NCBI GenBank assembly: GCA_030054095.1 | Contig: JASGCO010000004.1 | Span: 129,114 to 193,113, forward strand | Reading direction: 5' to 3' | From: Sediminibacterium sp. | GTDB lineage: Bacteria; Bacteroidota; Bacteroidia; B-17B0; Aurantibacillaceae | Length of the DNA: 64,000 nucleotides | Part shown: positions 44,385 to 53,036 of the stretch, one piece after another | How the letters are laid out: every line of letters starts with the position of its first letter | Numbering within the stretch: position 1 is the stretch's first letter | The notes under the pieces: model-generated | Told to the model about the DNA's origin: nothing | The model's input: only the letters and a program-made list of their open reading frames with translations | The model's database searches: none | Made by a program: the position numbers and the translations under genes

Positions 44385-44583
44385 AAACCAATATGAAGCA
44401 AAAATCAAAGCACTCATTAAAAATCAGCCTGGTGCTTTCCCCGCTTCCAGTTCTGCATGGCAGATAAAAGAAGTAAGCCCAGATACTATAAAACGGGAAC
44501 CAGTCTATTTGAATGATATTGGATCTATTCGTCCCGTTGGATTTCCATTTTATAAAAACATATCACGGATTTTTAAATTATAG
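44356..44583 (+). CDS. Small 75-residue protein of unknown function in the RiPP cluster
   Basis: 75 residues, ATG at 44356, 29 bp inside the ATP-grasp gene. No family recognised. The sequence is charged at the start (M-K-I-E-K-R-Q-L-P-E-N-Q-Y-E-A-K), with a Pro/Ser-rich centre (G-A-F-P-A-S-S-S-A-W) and a basic, aromatic end (F-Y-K-N-I-S-R-I-F-K-L). There is no double-Gly motif, signal peptide or Cys. The overlap and the GTG of the SPASM gene 7 bp later argue for translational coupling and against chance. It could be a precursor-recognition or chaperone subunit, or a second, leaderless substrate. Confidence 0.6.
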   Translation: MKIEKRQLPENQYEAKIKALIKNQPGAFPASSSAWQIKEVSPDTIKREPVYLNDIGSIRPVGFPFYKNISRIFKL

Positions 44584-44589
44584 TTTGCT

Positions 44590-45627
44590 GTGCCCGTGTT
44601 TCTAAAACCCTTTTTTAAACTCTATGCCAATTGCATTCCGGTTAATGGATCGGCCCGGAGTATTATCTGCGATTTACAGAGAAACAACTATGAATACGTT
44701 CCATCTGATCTTATAGCCCTTTTTGATGAAAACCATAAAATAGATTTAAGTCATCTCTCTTCTTTATATGACTCTGAAGATCTGGAAACAATACATGAGT
44801 ACATCACATTTTTACTAGAAAAAGAATTTGGCTTTTATTGCGACCCTGATGAACTGGACTTTTTCCCACTCATACAAACTACCTGGGATTTCCCCGCTCT
44901 GATCACCAATGCTATTATAGATTCAGACGAAGAATCTGAACACGACTTCAGGCTGATTTTTGAAAAATTACAAACTGTACAGTGCCGCCATTTTCAATTC
45001 CGATTCTTCCACAAAATATCACTTGATGAGTTAAAAAGAGTGCATGATATCTTTAAAGACTTTTCGTTCTTGTCAGCAGACTATATTCTCCCTTATTCCG
45101 ATTCGCATACTGATGCAGAAGTACTGATGTGGCTGGGAAAACAGCAAAGCATAAGAGCTATATACTATTTTGGCGCAAACGAAGAATACGTGGTAAAACC
45201 ACTTACAGAAGGAATGACCATGTGCGTAAAATTAAAGGAAGTTATTACCGATGAAACTCACTGTGGCGCCGTTCATCCCTCATACTTTTCGATAAATTAT
45301 GAAAGTTTTTTTGAAGCCCGGCTCCACAATTCATGTCTTAACAGAAAACTATCTGTTGACAAAAGAGGATATGTCAAAAATTGCCCCAGTCAAAAAACGA
45401 AGTTCGGTCATATTCAAAGCGCTAACCTGAAAGAAATTGTAAATCAACCCGCCTTTAAAACACTATGGGGCATCAAGAAAGATCAGATAGAAACCTGTAA
45501 AGACTGTGAATTCCGATATATTTGTACAGACTGCCGGGTATATATAACAGATCCGGAAAGTAACTATTCTAAACCATCAAAATGCAACTATAACCCTTAC
45601 CTTGGCGAATGGACCAATGCTAATTGA
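44590..45627 (+). CDS. gwsS: SPASM-domain peptide maturase of the grasp-with-spasm type
   Basis: 345 residues from a GTG at 44590. The C-terminal SPASM-like domain has C-L-N-R-K...R-G-Y-V-K-N-C (a Cys, then G-x4-C) and C-K-D-C-E-F-R-Y-I-C-T-D-C, the arrangement that holds auxiliary iron-sulfur clusters. There is no CxxxCxxC radical-SAM motif anywhere in the protein, in line with this family, where the SPASM protein pairs with an ATP-grasp enzyme. The central 150 residues still look like a degraded TIM-barrel (for example V-L-M-W-L-G-K-Q-Q-S-I-R-A-I-Y-Y-F). Its stop lies 2 bp before the transporter ATG. Confidence 0.85.
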   Translation: MPVFLKPFFKLYANCIPVNGSARSIICDLQRNNYEYVPSDLIALFDENHKIDLSHLSSLYDSEDLETIHEYITFLLEKEFGFYCDPDELDFFPLIQTTWDFPALITNAIIDSDEESEHDFRLIFEKLQTVQCRHFQFRFFHKISLDELKRVHDIFKDFSFLSADYILPYSDSHTDAEVLMWLGKQQSIRAIYYFGANEEYVVKPLTEGMTMCVKLKEVITDETHCGAVHPSYFSINYESFFEARLHNSCLNRKLSVDKRGYVKNCPSQKTKFGHIQSANLKEIVNQPAFKTLWGIKKDQIETCKDCEFRYICTDCRVYITDPESNYSKPSKCNYNPYLGEWTNAN

Positions 45628-45629
45628 CT

Positions 45630-47822
45630 ATGTTCAGATTCCCGAATTACATACAACACGAAGAAAAAGACTGCGGGCCGACCTGCTTAAAAATTATAAC
45701 AGAATTTTATGGTAAAAAGTATCCTCTAAATTTACTGAAAGAACTCTGTAACACATCACGCTTAGGGAGTTCATTTAAAGACCTAAGTAATGGCGCTGAA
45801 AATATAGGTTTCAGAACCTTACCAGTAAAGGTAACACTGAAAAAAATCTACGAAGAAAAACCATTTCCTTTTATAGCACACTGGAAACAAAATCACTTTG
45901 TTGTTGTGTACAAAATGAACCGTCATTATGTTTGGGTTTCCGATCCGGCAAATGGATTATTAAAATACACACGAAAAGATTTTATAAAATTCTGGATCTC
46001 GAGAGAAGCTGATGAAAACTCAGAAGAAGGAATAGCGCTATTACTAGAACCAACCATTACTTTTTTTGACAAGGAAACACCGAAAGACAAATCGGACAAC
46101 AACCGTGAATTAAACCGTTTCATTAGGATTTACTTCTTGCCGCATAAAAAAGTGATGTTGCAAATCCTGATCACTTTAGTCCTTGGGGCATTCATGCAAC
46201 TGTTTGTACCATTTTTAACTCAAAACATCGTAGATGTTGGCATCAACACGAAAAATATCTCATTCATTTGGATTTTGTTACTTGGACAGCTGATGCTTAC
46301 TATAGGAAACCTTACTCTGGAATGGTACCGAAGCTGGGCATTACTTCTCATAAGTAACAAAATGAACCTATCATTGATCTCCGACTTTTTTGTAAAACTG
46401 ATGCGGCTGCCACTTCGTTTCTTTGATTCCCGTCTATCAGGAGATTTAATGCAACGCATACAGGATCATTCACGTATTCAAAGTTTCTTAACCAACGGTT
46501 CTATCACTATCATTTTTTCCGTGTTTAGTTTTCTGTTATATGGCAGTATTTTGTGTTATTACAGTTTTAAACTCTTTTTGATTTTTTTGACCGGAAGCAC
46601 ATTTTATGTTATCTGGATATTGTTTTTTCTGAAACGCAGAGCAAAACTGGATTACATGCGTTTTCAGGATTCTGGCCAAACAACGTCAAAAGTGATTGAA
46701 TTAATCGGCAGTATGCAGGAAATTAAACTGAATAACGCTGAACAGCAAAAAAGATGGTCATGGGAAAGGGTACAGATAAGGCTTTACAAAACAGCTATAA
46801 AAAGCCTGGCCATTGAACAAATACAAGTTAACGGATCAGGAATTATTAATGAATTAAAGAATATCTTTATTATCATTTTTTCATCTACTCTGGTTATTAA
46901 TGGGGAAATAACATTAGGAACCATGTTGTCAATTAACTACATCATTGGACAATTAAATGCACCTGTTGTTCAATTTGTCGGCATCATTAAAAACTGGCAA
47001 GACGCTAAATTAAGTTTAAATCGTTTAATGGAGATACATTCCAAAGAGGAAGAAAATTATCAGGCCAGCATACCTGTTCCCTCTAACCACACTATCGCGT
47101 TTAAAGATGTATCGTACAAGTACCACCCCAATGATTCTTTTGGACTTAAGCATCTTAATTGTTCTATTCCATTTAAAAAAGTAACGGCCATTGTAGGCGC
47201 CAGCGGCAGCGGAAAAACAACACTATTAAAAATGCTGATGCAGTTCTATAAACCAAATACCGGACAAATAGAAATTGACGGTATAAATTTATCAGAACTG
47301 AATTTAAAAGAATGGCGTACAAAATGTGGGGTTGTATTGCAGGAGGGGCAAATTTTCAATGATACAATCGCTAAAAATATTGCCCTTGGCGAAGATTTAC
47401 CGGATATGGAAAAGGTTATCAACTGTGCAAAATTAGCCAATATACACGAATACATTGTTTCGATACCAATGTCGTATGGAACAAATGTGGGTCAGGAAGG
47501 TATGGGGCTTAGCACCGGTCAAAAACAAAGAATCCTCATTGCCAGAGCCCTATATAAGAATCCGGAAATATTATTTTTTGACGAAGCTACCTCAGCTCTG
47601 GATGCCAAAAATGAACAGGAAATTGTAGAAAAACTGCATCATTTCTTTGTTGGCAAAACGGTTGTTATAATAGCCCATCGCTTAAGTACCGTTATAAACG
47701 CAGACAATATTATTGTTATGGATAATGGCGAAATTGTTGAAGAAGGAAAACACACCGAACTGGTGGAACTGAAAGGACGCTATTATAATTTGATAAAAAA
47801 ACAATTGGAATTAGGAAACTAA
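45630..47822 (+). CDS. C39-peptidase ABC exporter (bacteriocin/RiPP processing transporter)
   Basis: 730 residues from the ATG at 45630; a TTG two codons upstream would overlap the SPASM gene. Peptidase C39 (1-140): Cys15 in E-K-D-C-G-P-T-C-L, His in Q-N-H-F-V-V-V-Y, Asp in V-S-D-P-A-N-G, a full triad that cleaves after Gly-Gly. Six membrane helices follow (about 165-440). The nucleotide-binding domain has G-A-S-G-S-G-K-T-T, signature L-S-T-G-Q-K-Q-R and F-F-D-E-A-T-S-A-L-D. It should trim the precursor at residue 29 and export it together with the HlyD-type protein 2 bp downstream. Confidence 0.93.
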   Translation: MFRFPNYIQHEEKDCGPTCLKIITEFYGKKYPLNLLKELCNTSRLGSSFKDLSNGAENIGFRTLPVKVTLKKIYEEKPFPFIAHWKQNHFVVVYKMNRHYVWVSDPANGLLKYTRKDFIKFWISREADENSEEGIALLLEPTITFFDKETPKDKSDNNRELNRFIRIYFLPHKKVMLQILITLVLGAFMQLFVPFLTQNIVDVGINTKNISFIWILLLGQLMLTIGNLTLEWYRSWALLLISNKMNLSLISDFFVKLMRLPLRFFDSRLSGDLMQRIQDHSRIQSFLTNGSITIIFSVFSFLLYGSILCYYSFKLFLIFLTGSTFYVIWILFFLKRRAKLDYMRFQDSGQTTSKVIELIGSMQEIKLNNAEQQKRWSWERVQIRLYKTAIKSLAIEQIQVNGSGIINELKNIFIIIFSSTLVINGEITLGTMLSINYIIGQLNAPVVQFVGIIKNWQDAKLSLNRLMEIHSKEEENYQASIPVPSNHTIAFKDVSYKYHPNDSFGLKHLNCSIPFKKVTAIVGASGSGKTTLLKMLMQFYKPNTGQIEIDGINLSELNLKEWRTKCGVVLQEGQIFNDTIAKNIALGEDLPDMEKVINCAKLANIHEYIVSIPMSYGTNVGQEGMGLSTGQKQRILIARALYKNPEILFFDEATSALDAKNEQEIVEKLHHFFVGKTVVIIAHRLSTVINADNIIVMDNGEIVEEGKHTELVELKGRYYNLIKKQLELGN

Positions 47823-47824
47823 AC

Positions 47825-48880
47825 GTGAACGAAACAGTGGAAAATAAGGAACAAAAGGCAAAAACTTTACCTGAAGAAAATACTATACTTTTTTCTGAAG
47901 AAGCCAAAGAACTAATGAGTATGCCTGTGAACAAAACACTGTTTGTGGGAGCATTAGTCTATACAGGAATAGTAGCCATTATTTTTATAGTGTGTGCATT
48001 CATAAAATTTCCCGAATTCATTACCACTACTTTCCAAACCGACCTCTTCCCTTCAGGCCGTGCCATATATTCACCTAAAACAGGAACGGTAAAGACTATA
48101 ACTTTACCTACCGATTCTGTGGTGAAAGATGGTATTACCATCATAGAATTTGATGATGAACTAGATTATAGTAATGTACTAAAAATAGAAGATCAAATCC
48201 ATAAAATAGAAACTGTACACTCGGAGCATAACAACTTTTATGCCGCAGTAATGAGTATAAAACAGTACGCCACAAACACTGAAACAAAACGCATCGCATC
48301 AAACATAGCAGACAACTATGTCCTTTTTAATTCATACAATCAATTACAAGACATTAAGAATAGCATCGAATTAAAAAATAAATTTGAAAACAGTATTGCT
48401 GAACTTAAAGAATACCTTTCAAAATGGAAAAGCACTAATACCATTTCCTCGCAATTTAAAAAACCGTCAAAGCTGTTTTTACAACGTGAAATAAAAAACG
48501 GAGACAACTTAAAATACAACGAACCTCTGGGATACCTTTACGAAGAAGATGCCGAAGTAACAGGCTACATTACTCTTAATTATGAAGAATTACTCAAAAT
48601 ACACCGTAACCAGAAAGTATTATTAAGCCTAGATCTTTTTAATCAGAAAACCACATTTCAAACAGAAGGAAGCGTTTCTTCAATAAGTTATCTTCCGGAA
48701 CTAAACAATGGAACAGAAAACGCAAGCGAAAGCTATAAAATTTATGTCACTCTGGATAAAGTGGCTACAAAACTCTATCAGGCCGAACTTAAAAAATACC
48801 CTAAAGTGATCGGAAAAGCCAGAATCATATTGGAAAGCCGAAGCCTTTTAAGCAAACTCATTTTTGAAAACAGAAAATAA
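47825..48880 (+). CDS. HlyD-family secretion adaptor
   Basis: 351 residues from a GTG at 47825. A cytoplasmic N-terminus of about 45 residues, one membrane helix (L-V-Y-T-G-I-V-A-I-I-F-I-V-C-A-F-I), then a beta-rich part with the lipoyl-like R-A-I-Y-S-P-K-T-G-T-V-K-T-I and a second half G-D-N-L-K-Y-N-E-P-L-G-Y-L. A coiled-coil hairpin lies between (about residues 125-200). It links the ABC exporter to the outer membrane. It is shorter than E. coli HlyD and lacks the long RTX-type coiled coil. No outer-membrane channel gene is in the cluster. Confidence 0.88.
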   Translation: MNETVENKEQKAKTLPEENTILFSEEAKELMSMPVNKTLFVGALVYTGIVAIIFIVCAFIKFPEFITTTFQTDLFPSGRAIYSPKTGTVKTITLPTDSVVKDGITIIEFDDELDYSNVLKIEDQIHKIETVHSEHNNFYAAVMSIKQYATNTETKRIASNIADNYVLFNSYNQLQDIKNSIELKNKFENSIAELKEYLSKWKSTNTISSQFKKPSKLFLQREIKNGDNLKYNEPLGYLYEEDAEVTGYITLNYEELLKIHRNQKVLLSLDLFNQKTTFQTEGSVSSISYLPELNNGTENASESYKIYVTLDKVATKLYQAELKKYPKVIGKARIILESRSLLSKLIFENRK

Positions 48881-48918
48881 TACTATCAGGTATAACACAT
48901 AACTCTAAATTTTAATCT

Positions 48919-49818
48919 ATGAAAAAACACATCTTACTTTTACTACTCTCAATATCTTCTCTTTTTATGGCACAAAAAAACCCCGACTACACCGCATATA
49001 ACGACGCAATGCTAAGCATTGAAGCGTGTAATTCACGCGCAAGTTTCGATAGTTCAATAACAAAGTACTATCATCTTTTTAGCAAATACGAACTTGCTTT
49101 TGCAAAAGATGCCTACAATGCCTGTCAGATCGCCGCTTTAAAAAATCACAAGTACTTCCATCATTTCTTCTATAAATGCGCTCAATCTGGTATCACTAAA
49201 ACCAGGCTTTTATCAAACCCTTTGATTAAAACCGCATACATAAGCGATTCGGTCAACTTAAACACACTTTACTCTAAAGGCAATACAGAATATACAAAAC
49301 GAATTGACATGGGTTTAAGGGAAGAAATGCTGAAAAGAGCCGCAAAAGAGCAAGAAAGCAAAGGCAAACAAAATTACGCTCAGGTTTGTACAGATAATTT
49401 CAATAGAATTTTAGAGTTGACCAAGTCAGGAAATTACCCTGGTGAATTTTTAATAGGTGTTAGTGAAGACATTGAAAGTATCATTTTCCCAACCTTTTGC
49501 CATTATCCTTATTCCTATATAGCACTAAGTTCCTATTGGCCAGATGCGCTTAAAAAAGGCCACATTACCCCTTTTTCATTGCTTTACCTTTATGGATTTA
49601 ATCAAACACGCCGAAGTGTTCTTTATGTCGCCGATATTCCCACGGATAGCACACATTTTAAAATACCTTATAATATGCCTTATGGAAATCAGTCTACCGA
49701 TTTTGCAGAAGTAAACAGACAAAGAACCTTGAAAAAAGTTATTTCAATGGCTGTTCAAAATAACTTGCGAAACTTACGCTCAACATACGGTTTGGACTAC
49801 CTGATGGGGTATTACTAG
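48919..49818 (+). CDS. Secreted protein of unknown function at the end of the RiPP cluster
   Basis: 299 residues with a signal peptide (H-I-L-L-L-L-L-S-I-S-S-L-F-M-A-Q). The mature protein is helical, rich in Tyr, Lys and Asn, with several Cys (for example S-I-E-A-C-N-S-R, N-A-C-Q-I-A, Y-K-C-A-Q, Q-V-C-T-D). No domain recognised; a repeat-like N-terminal half is possible. It starts 38 bp after the adaptor gene on the same strand and is the last gene before a solo terminal repeat, so it is probably part of the cluster. Immunity or product-binding roles are conceivable but not shown. Confidence 0.72.
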   Translation: MKKHILLLLLSISSLFMAQKNPDYTAYNDAMLSIEACNSRASFDSSITKYYHLFSKYELAFAKDAYNACQIAALKNHKYFHHFFYKCAQSGITKTRLLSNPLIKTAYISDSVNLNTLYSKGNTEYTKRIDMGLREEMLKRAAKEQESKGKQNYAQVCTDNFNRILELTKSGNYPGEFLIGVSEDIESIIFPTFCHYPYSYIALSSYWPDALKKGHITPFSLLYLYGFNQTRRSVLYVADIPTDSTHFKIPYNMPYGNQSTDFAEVNRQRTLKKVISMAVQNNLRNLRSTYGLDYLMGYY

Positions 49819-49828
49819 TAATGCTTTC

Positions 49829-49885
49829 ACCGTAAATAGACAGTAGTATTTTATTACGCGCCACAATGGTATTCTGTTGCAAATC
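49829..49885 (+). repeat. Solo copy of the MITE-like terminal repeat
   Basis: accgtaaatagacagtag (49829-49846) is identical to both ends of the element at 24341-24594, and the similarity continues with tattttattacgcgcca. No opposite end or interior is present. It lies 11 bp after the stop of the last RiPP-cluster gene. Confidence 0.7.
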
Positions 49886-49944
49886 TTAAGAAACAACTGA
49901 CAACACGATAATCCCTTATAACCCTTATCAGAAAAGAGTCTGCT

Positions 49945-50769
49945 CTACTTACGTTGTCCCGAAACCGCTATAAATTCCGGATTCAATAAGTCCGTTTTAT
50001 TGTAAATAAGCGTTTCCTTAGTATCTAAACGATAAATATTACCGCCACTTTCCTTTAAGATACAATGTCCGGCTGCCGTATCCCACTCCATGGTCTTTCC
50101 AAAACGGGGATACTCATGTGCACAACCCTCAGCCAGTAAACATAATTTCAGGCTACTACCCTTGTGTATCGTGTTTATCTTCTCATTTTTAGTTTCCAGT
50201 TGGCCAATGTATGTTTTCAACGCAAGCCCAGGATGCGAACGGGAAGCTACGACTGTATAAACAGAGGGCAATTCCTGAAGAGGCAGGCGGATAGCAAAGC
50301 TACTCCACATATCCGGTTGCCAGTCCGGAATGAGACTCACTTCCCTCCCTTTTAATTTCCAGGAACCATAGCCCTTCCGTGCAAAATACAAATCGTCTGA
50401 AACAGGCGCGTATATTACCCCTAATACGGGTGAACCGTTCTCTATCAACGCAATATTAATAGTGAACTCTCCATTCCGCTTTACAAATTCCTTGGTGCCA
50501 TCTACCGGATCAACCAGCCAGATTCTATGACTCCCTGAACGGGAAGCAAAATCATGCGCATCTCCCTCTTCACTCACTACTTTAATGCCACTGGCTGCCA
50601 GGCATGCTTCAATGCACTGACTGGCCTTTTGATCAGCCAGAGTTACCGGAGAAAAATCAGCTTTTAACTCTACACTAAAATCTGTGTCGTAAACCGCCAT
50701 TACATCTACTGCCGCATTCATTGCCGCATGCACTGCCATTTGTAATAACGTATAATTATCAATTGCCAT
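49945..50769 (-). CDS. cysQ: 3'(2'),5'-bisphosphate nucleotidase CysQ
   Basis: 274 residues of the inositol-monophosphatase superfamily. Metal-binding motifs: V-S-E-E-G-D near residue 70, W-L-V-D-P-V-D-G-T-K-E-F-V, and the late M-E-W-D-T-A-A-G-H. K-E-F after D-G-T is typical for CysQ, which hydrolyses PAP from sulfate assimilation. It overlaps the upstream alpha/beta-hydrolase gene by 11 bp and ends the ligase/hydrolase/cysQ unit. Confidence 0.93.
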   Translation of the reverse strand: MAIDNYTLLQMAVHAAMNAAVDVMAVYDTDFSVELKADFSPVTLADQKASQCIEACLAASGIKVVSEEGDAHDFASRSGSHRIWLVDPVDGTKEFVKRNGEFTINIALIENGSPVLGVIYAPVSDDLYFARKGYGSWKLKGREVSLIPDWQPDMWSSFAIRLPLQELPSVYTVVASRSHPGLALKTYIGQLETKNEKINTIHKGSSLKLCLLAEGCAHEYPRFGKTMEWDTAAGHCILKESGGNIYRLDTKETLIYNKTDLLNPEFIAVSGQRK

Positions 50770-51424
50770 TAAAAACCTGTTCCAAACACTGATTTACTTC
50801 ATTATAACGCGTAAACACCATAACATGTTCACCATTTGGAATATCAAAGTTAACATTTGAAATATTAGAACGCCACAGAATTTTATCATTAAGACCGTGA
50901 ATACGAACTAGCTCCGGTAAATGGATTCTTCGTTTCCAGTTAACAATGTAATTCATACAATGGTAAAAATACCCTTTGGGCATCTGTCGTAACATTAACC
51001 GGAAATGCGAAGCATAACTCACCGGAAAACCAAGAAAAGGCCGTGTTAAATAACCTATACGGCAAATCAGGTAATCAGGAATAACACGGTGCAAAGGTAA
51101 GTAACGGAACAGCTTAATTGTCCATGGCAATTCCTGTTCATTCTGGCAGGATGACAATAACACTACCTTATTCACCGGAATCATAGATGCCAGTTCCGCA
51201 CAAAGCATCCCTCCAAACGACACTCCCATAAGATTAACAGGAACCGAAGATTTGACCGGCAACTGAGGCATAAAAGCGGCCGCGTACTCCTTCATGGTCC
51301 AACCCGAACGAGGTTCCGGCCACTTCAAGACTTTAACTACATACCCCTTTACCTGTGTATGCGCATATAAATCGCCGGTGGCCCCTAAACCAGGAATTGC
51401 ATAAATTATTTTGTCAGGTGACAT
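50759..51424 (-). CDS. Small alpha/beta hydrolase
   Basis: 221 residues. I-P-G-L-G-A-T-G gives the oxyanion region; the nucleophile elbow is M-G-V-S-F-G-G-M (Ser), the acid is probably H-G-L-N-D-K-I, and the base the His in P-N-G-E-H-V-M. The acyl substrate is unknown. It begins directly (1 bp) after the O-antigen-ligase-family gene and overlaps cysQ, indicating one transcript. Confidence 0.86.
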   Translation of the reverse strand: MSPDKIIYAIPGLGATGDLYAHTQVKGYVVKVLKWPEPRSGWTMKEYAAAFMPQLPVKSSVPVNLMGVSFGGMLCAELASMIPVNKVVLLSSCQNEQELPWTIKLFRYLPLHRVIPDYLICRIGYLTRPFLGFPVSYASHFRLMLRQMPKGYFYHCMNYIVNWKRRIHLPELVRIHGLNDKILWRSNISNVNFDIPNGEHVMVFTRYNEVNQCLEQVFNGN

Positions 51425-52999
51425 TTATCTTTTGGGTAGTAAGCTACGGCTAAAATACGCCATACTTAACAATAGCGTATTAAAATACGCGAAAAAAGTA
51501 AGACCAGTTTGCGACTCCAAAGTGTCCTCAAATAAAAAGGAGAAAACAGCTATACCTAAAAAACAAACGTACAAATAACTCAAACTTCCTCTTAAATAGT
51601 AAAAAGGGAATACCAATGAAAGCAGAAATACCATCAAACCAATCAAACCAAACGCAACTGTAATAGCCAAAAACTGATTATGAGACCGCAGATACCATTC
51701 TTTTGTAAGAGGCGCGTTAAGTTTACGATACGCGCTGTTAAATTTTTTCTGGCTATCACCTGTGCCCACACCAAACACCAGATTATTTCCAATAATATGA
51801 AACGCCGCCTTCCAGAAATAAAACCGCATACTTAAGGAATGCCCTGAAACATCTCTGCTATATTGCAATTCCTGCAATTCAAAAAACAACTCATAAAGCC
51901 GTTTTTTCAATGGATTCCATTTCGGATAAAGATGGTTGGATACTCCAGCTTTAATCAGCTTATAATCTTTAAACCTCAAACTGGCAACACTTGCCGAATC
52001 TTTAGTTAATCCTTTACTGGTTAAATAACGGATCAATGTTTGCCCTATTTCCGGATTATGCGTCTTTGGCACAAAACTAAAGCTATCTTCCGGAAAACGA
52101 CGATTCCATTCGCGTTGAACTTCATAAATTTCAATATTACGGTACACATAAAACCCGTTCTCCAGTTGTGGAAAATCGCCGGGAGGTTCATAAGCCCTCC
52201 CCGATGGGGTTGTTTTCAGAACCTGATTATTAGGGTGATCTGATACATGATAATAATCCTGATAAGCAGTGTACACATAGCCTGTTAACCCCAGTACACT
52301 CGCTGCTAAAAGCACCAGCACCATTCTTTTAGTTATACTGCTCCGCCATTTAAAAACACCATAAATCCCCAATATGATACCCATTAGTACCATTAACACC
52401 AACGCCGTCATTAAGGCCAGTTTTATAATTGTAAAAACAAATAAAACAGGAACCAGCAACAACAACCAACGGTACCGACTATTACGCCATTCCGTAAAGC
52501 ACCAGTAAACAGCACAAAAGGCCATATTTAAAAACAGGCTTAACCGTATGTGACTCATAAAGCGCGATGCTTGCCGTATGGGTTGATTTCCCAGTTTTGT
52601 GTAATAATAAAACAGACACCAGCTAACATTAACCACACACCCGATAATAAATGCCAGTAAAATCCATTTTAACTCACCTCGTGTAATAGCCGGAGATGAA
52701 AAAAATAAAATTGGCAGTAATAATAACGGAATTTTTATCCTTACATCATCCAATCCTGCTTTAAGATCGGAAGAGTAAGCTAGACCTAAAACGTGCCACA
52801 GAAACAAGGTACCTAAAACCCAAAAAACCGGATTAGATTTTAACGCCAGCCACTTTTCGCGGAAGCGTCCCTCCAGCAACCAATTACCCAGTAAAATAAA
52901 CTGAGGAATACTGGTAGGCACCGTTCCCAGCATCATTCCAAATCCTAGTAAGCCTACGCCAATATAATAAATCAGTTTATGTCGTTCCGCCCCTAACAC
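51425..52999 (-). CDS. O-antigen ligase / Wzy-family membrane protein
   Basis: 524 residues from a GTG at 52999. About ten hydrophobic helices, with a large periplasmic loop (about residues 235-385). The Wzy_C-type signature lies after that loop: F-G-V-G-T-G-D, then L-R-S-H-N-Q-F-L-A-I-T-V-A-F-G-L-I-G (His and Arg of the ligase family). It joins or polymerises glycans on undecaprenyl carriers at the periplasmic face. No other polysaccharide genes adjoin it here. It lies 37 bp after the kbl stop on the same strand. Confidence 0.88.
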   Translation of the reverse strand: MLGAERHKLIYYIGVGLLGFGMMLGTVPTSIPQFILLGNWLLEGRFREKWLALKSNPVFWVLGTLFLWHVLGLAYSSDLKAGLDDVRIKIPLLLLPILFFSSPAITRGELKWILLAFIIGCVVNVSWCLFYYYTKLGNQPIRQASRFMSHIRLSLFLNMAFCAVYWCFTEWRNSRYRWLLLLVPVLFVFTIIKLALMTALVLMVLMGIILGIYGVFKWRSSITKRMVLVLLAASVLGLTGYVYTAYQDYYHVSDHPNNQVLKTTPSGRAYEPPGDFPQLENGFYVYRNIEIYEVQREWNRRFPEDSFSFVPKTHNPEIGQTLIRYLTSKGLTKDSASVASLRFKDYKLIKAGVSNHLYPKWNPLKKRLYELFFELQELQYSRDVSGHSLSMRFYFWKAAFHIIGNNLVFGVGTGDSQKKFNSAYRKLNAPLTKEWYLRSHNQFLAITVAFGLIGLMVFLLSLVFPFYYLRGSLSYLYVCFLGIAVFSFLFEDTLESQTGLTFFAYFNTLLLSMAYFSRSLLPKR

Positions 53000-53036
53000 C
53001 TGTCCGTAACGCTGCTATTCTTAAAATAGTGTGTAA

